A stretch of 7,775 nt of DNA from Candidatus Omnitrophota bacterium (GTDB lineage: Bacteria > Omnitrophota > Gorgyraeia > Zapsychrales > Fredricksoniimonadaceae): positions 1 to 7,775 of the forward strand of contig JAEUSC010000123.1 of NCBI GenBank assembly GCA_016789035.1. Direction: 5' to 3'. Every line of letters starts with the position of its first letter. Position 1 is the first letter of the stretch. The notes under the pieces were generated by a model. It was not told where the DNA came from. It ran no database searches and saw only the letters and a list, made by a program, of their open reading frames with translations. Below are positions 5,423-7,775 of the stretch, in pieces. Made by a program: the position numbers and the translations under genes.

Positions 5423-7318
5423 ATGTGCGGAATCTGCGGACAACTCAATACCAACAATAAAAGCGTTTCACGCGAGCTTCTTGAACAAATGACCGCTGCC
5501 CTTTCGCATCGCGGGCCGGATGATTCGGGAATATTCCTTTCCCCGGCGGGGACTTCAAGCTCTATCAATATCGGTTTAGGCCATCGCCGCTTAAGCATCA
5601 TTGATCTGTCTCAATCGGGGCATCAGCCGATGAGCAATGAACATAAAAGTATCTGGATGGTCTTTAACGGAGAAATTTACAATCACCTTTCACTGAGAAA
5701 AGAATTGGAATCCGCCGGGCACCGATTCTCTTCCAACACCGATTCGGAGGTGATCATCCATCTTTACGAACAGGAAGGTATTGACTGCCTTAAGCGTTTG
5801 AATGGCATGTTTGCGTTTGCATTATGGGACAGCACCGCAGAGACATTTTATCTTTGCCGGGACCATGTGGGGATTAAACCTGTTGTCTATTGTTGGAACA
5901 ATAACACACTTACATTCGCCTCTGAAATCCGAAGCCTCCTGAAAAACACAGACATATCCCGGGACATTAACTACGAAGCCCTCAATCTCTATCTGACCTT
6001 TAACTATATTCCGGCGCCGCACACCATCTACAATCACATCCACAAACTGCCGCCCGGCAGTTATTTGATGCTGAAAGGCAGCCAGCCGGTCATTAAAAGG
6101 TATTGGGCACTGCCGTCTGTTTTACCCGACATTTCCTTTCAAGAGGCTAAAAGCCACCTTTACACTCAACTCGAAAACAGTGTCCGCCAGCAATTGATGG
6201 CCGATGTGCCCGTGGGGGCTTTCTTAAGCGGCGGTATTGATTCCAGCATTATTGTGGGGCTCATGGCACGCGTGTCGTCTGTAAAAGTAAAAACTTTTTC
6301 CATAGGATTTGATGACATTCCTTTGTTTGATGAAACCTCCTATGCTAAGAAGGTCGCACAATTTCACCCCACCGATCACACCGAGATCAAGCTCAACAGC
6401 CGGCATCTTTTGAATGTTTTCTCGGACCTTCTTTCCTGGTTTGATGAACCCTTTGCCGATTCCTCGGCCATTGCCACATTTATTGTTTCCCGCGAAACAC
6501 GCCGCCACCTCAAAGTCGCTCTTTCCGGCGACGGAGGCGATGAGCTTTTTGCCGGATACCGAATGTATTGCGGCGAAAATTATTACAAGAAGTATCAGCG
6601 GATTCCCGCCTGGCTGAGGAAGAATATGATTGAGCCACTGATGCGTTCTATCCCTGATTCGCGGGATCACAAATTATTTGAACAATTTCGCCGGTACAAA
6701 AAATTCGTACTCGGTGCTTCGGATCAATTTGAAGAACGCTTCTTTCTATGGAATCAAATCTTTCCCCAGCCGTTACGGCAGGATCTATTAAAAAACAAGA
6801 CTATCAATTTTCACCATGGACAGAACATCCTTAAGGATCTTTTGGCACAACCGTCGGAAGATCCTATCAACCGAATGCTGCACGCTGATTTTCTGCATTC
6901 GCTTCCCAATGACATGCTGACAAAAGTGGATTCGATGAGCATGAGAAACGGCCTGGAAGTGCGGGTACCTCTCTTGGACAAGAATGTCGTTGAGCTGGCC
7001 TTTCAGATGCCGGGATCATTTAAGCTCTTTGAAAATAAAGGCAAACATATTCTTCGGGAAACCTTTAAAGACATTCTTCCCCCGGAGTTACTGTCTCGCC
7101 CGAAATGGGGATTTGAGATTCCCATTAGCCGGTGGCTGAAATCCGACTTGAAGTTCTTAATAGAAGAACACTTATCTGAGAAAAAAATCAAAGCGGAAGG
7201 AATCTTTGATTACGCGCCGGTTCGAAAACTTATTCATGATTTTGAAAGCGGCAGGAGTGATTCATCGTGGCAGCTGTGGAATTTGATTGTCTTTGAGGCC
7301 TGGCTCGCCCGTCAATAA
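5423..7318 (+). CDS. asnB: Asparagine synthase (glutamine-hydrolysing)-type amidotransferase
   Basis: Two-domain enzyme of 631 residues, the usual length for AsnB-type proteins. The N-terminal class-II glutamine amidotransferase domain (about 2-190) starts with MCGICG, making C2 the nucleophile after Met removal. It also has HRGPDDSG (29-36), R56, NGEIYN (82-87) and D107 in NTDSE, so glutamine hydrolysis should be intact. The C-terminal ATP-pyrophosphatase domain carries the PP-loop SGGIDSS (269-275), LSGDGGDELFAGY (367-379) and, near the end, EVRVPLLD and PKWGFEIP. The reaction is ATP-dependent transfer of glutamine-derived ammonia to a carboxylate through an acyl-AMP. In AsnB this is aspartate; homologues in O-antigen clusters (WbpS type) are thought to amidate uronic acids, which fits this setting. 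The ATG follows the upstream stop by eight bases, with a weak TAAGAG as ribosome binding site. Its 3' end overlaps a convergent glycosyltransferase gene by 57 bases. Confidence 0.96.
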   Translation: MCGICGQLNTNNKSVSRELLEQMTAALSHRGPDDSGIFLSPAGTSSSINIGLGHRRLSIIDLSQSGHQPMSNEHKSIWMVFNGEIYNHLSLRKELESAGHRFSSNTDSEVIIHLYEQEGIDCLKRLNGMFAFALWDSTAETFYLCRDHVGIKPVVYCWNNNTLTFASEIRSLLKNTDISRDINYEALNLYLTFNYIPAPHTIYNHIHKLPPGSYLMLKGSQPVIKRYWALPSVLPDISFQEAKSHLYTQLENSVRQQLMADVPVGAFLSGGIDSSIIVGLMARVSSVKVKTFSIGFDDIPLFDETSYAKKVAQFHPTDHTEIKLNSRHLLNVFSDLLSWFDEPFADSSAIATFIVSRETRRHLKVALSGDGGDELFAGYRMYCGENYYKKYQRIPAWLRKNMIEPLMRSIPDSRDHKLFEQFRRYKKFVLGASDQFEERFFLWNQIFPQPLRQDLLKNKTINFHHGQNILKDLLAQPSEDPINRMLHADFLHSLPNDMLTKVDSMSMRNGLEVRVPLLDKNVVELAFQMPGSFKLFENKGKHILRETFKDILPPELLSRPKWGFEIPISRWLKSDLKFLIEEHLSEKKIKAEGIFDYAPVRKLIHDFESGRSDSSWQLWNLIVFEAWLARQ

Positions 7319-7775
7319 ATCTCGATAAATATTCTCTGTCTCTCTGGCATTCCGTTGCACATCAAACAGCTCCTGCGCCCGTTGGCGTCCTTGAAGCCCC
7401 ATCCTAGCACGCTTCACATCATCATTGAGCAATGCAACAATGTGATCCGCCAACCCTTTCAAATCATCGGGCCCGATGAGAATTCCTGTTCGTTGGTCAT
7501 CCACCAGCTCCGGATTTCCGCCGTCATCGATAGCAATGACCGGCTTGGCCATCGCCATCGCCTCTAAGATGGCCCGGCTGCAGGCCTCCTTGAGCGTCAC
7601 ATGGACAAAAATATCCAAGATATTCACGAACGGACGGACATCATTCTGAAAACCCGTAAAAACAACATTCTTTCTTACGCCCATGCGCTCTGCCAACTCC
7701 TGAAGTTCTTTTAATTGCGCCCCTTGCGACGGGGGGAACTCCCCGCCGATGATCAAAAGTTTTACAGGGCCACAT
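7262..7775 (-). CDS. Glycosyltransferase, GT4 type, C-terminal part (5' end outside window)
   Basis: The last 170 residues of a GT-B fold glycosyltransferase, entering from the right edge with no start codon visible. The donor-binding domain shows GPVKLLIIGGE at the window edge, VVFTGFQNDV, and the EX7E motif within KEACSRAILE (first and last Glu), followed by AMAKPVIAIDDGGNPELV. The reading frame continues past 7756, where a TTG could be mistaken for a start; upstream residues continue the expected strand, so it is internal. The EX7E region resembles that of the gene at 1308-2468, suggesting related enzymes, but they are clearly not recent duplicates. The last 57 bases overlap the 3' end of asnB on the other strand; the final 18 or so residues look like a non-conserved tail. 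The function is presumably another sugar addition in the same glycan. Confidence 0.92.
   Translation of the reverse strand, partial: CGPVKLLIIGGEFPPSQGAQLKELQELAERMGVRKNVVFTGFQNDVRPFVNILDIFVHVTLKEACSRAILEAMAMAKPVIAIDDGGNPELVDDQRTGILIGPDDLKGLADHIVALLNDDVKRARMGLQGRQRAQELFDVQRNARETENIYRDLLTGEPGLKDNQIPQLPR

Noticed and set aside
6224..6670. 148-residue minus-strand open frame inside asnB.
   Set aside because: It lies opposite the PP-loop and GDGGDE regions of asnB, which are unmistakably coding; no ribosome binding site or family signature.

Overview
This 7.8 kb window is a surface-polysaccharide (O-antigen, capsule or exopolysaccharide type) biosynthesis region from a bacterium. It holds seven protein genes: three family-4-type glycosyltransferases (one partial), one multi-membrane-span GT-C glycosyltransferase, a WbqC-family protein, a sugar-nucleotide epimerase/dehydratase of the SDR family (partial), and a glutamine-dependent asparagine synthase-type amidotransferase. 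Lipid-linked sugar transfer and WbqC-type genes suggest a Gram-negative or diderm organism. Base composition looks like mid-40s % G+C by eye. The gene style resembles uncultured environmental lineages such as Omnitrophota, but that is a weak guess; no taxonomic marker gene is present.

Layout: positions 1-2468 form a minus-strand block read from right to left: a GT4 glycosyltransferase (2468 to 1308), a WbqC-like protein (1305 to 604) and an SDR epimerase (607 to beyond the left edge). The genes are packed with a 2-nt gap and then a 4-nt ATGA overlap, so they are almost certainly one operon. Positions 2469-2835 are a divergent control region with a strong extended -10 promoter candidate on the plus strand, a weaker promoter candidate on the minus strand, and about 220 bases of leader that I cannot assign. 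Positions 2836-7318 form a plus-strand block: GT-C transferase, GT4 transferase (stop and start overlap by one base) and asnB (8-nt gap). At the right edge another GT4 gene comes in on the minus strand and its 3' end overlaps the end of asnB tail to tail.

How they may work together (inference): the SDR enzyme prepares a modified nucleotide sugar; the cytoplasmic GT4 enzymes add sugars to a lipid-linked repeat unit; the amidotransferase may amidate a sugar carboxylate (uronamide) rather than make free asparagine; the membrane GT-C enzyme adds a sugar from a polyprenyl-phosphate donor on the periplasmic side. WbqC has a recurrent place in such clusters but no firmly established reaction that I know of.

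I found no RNA genes, insertion sequences, CRISPR arrays or tandem repeats. I see no clear new system. The least explained piece is the structured leader at 2617-2835, together with the uncertain start of the GT-C gene.
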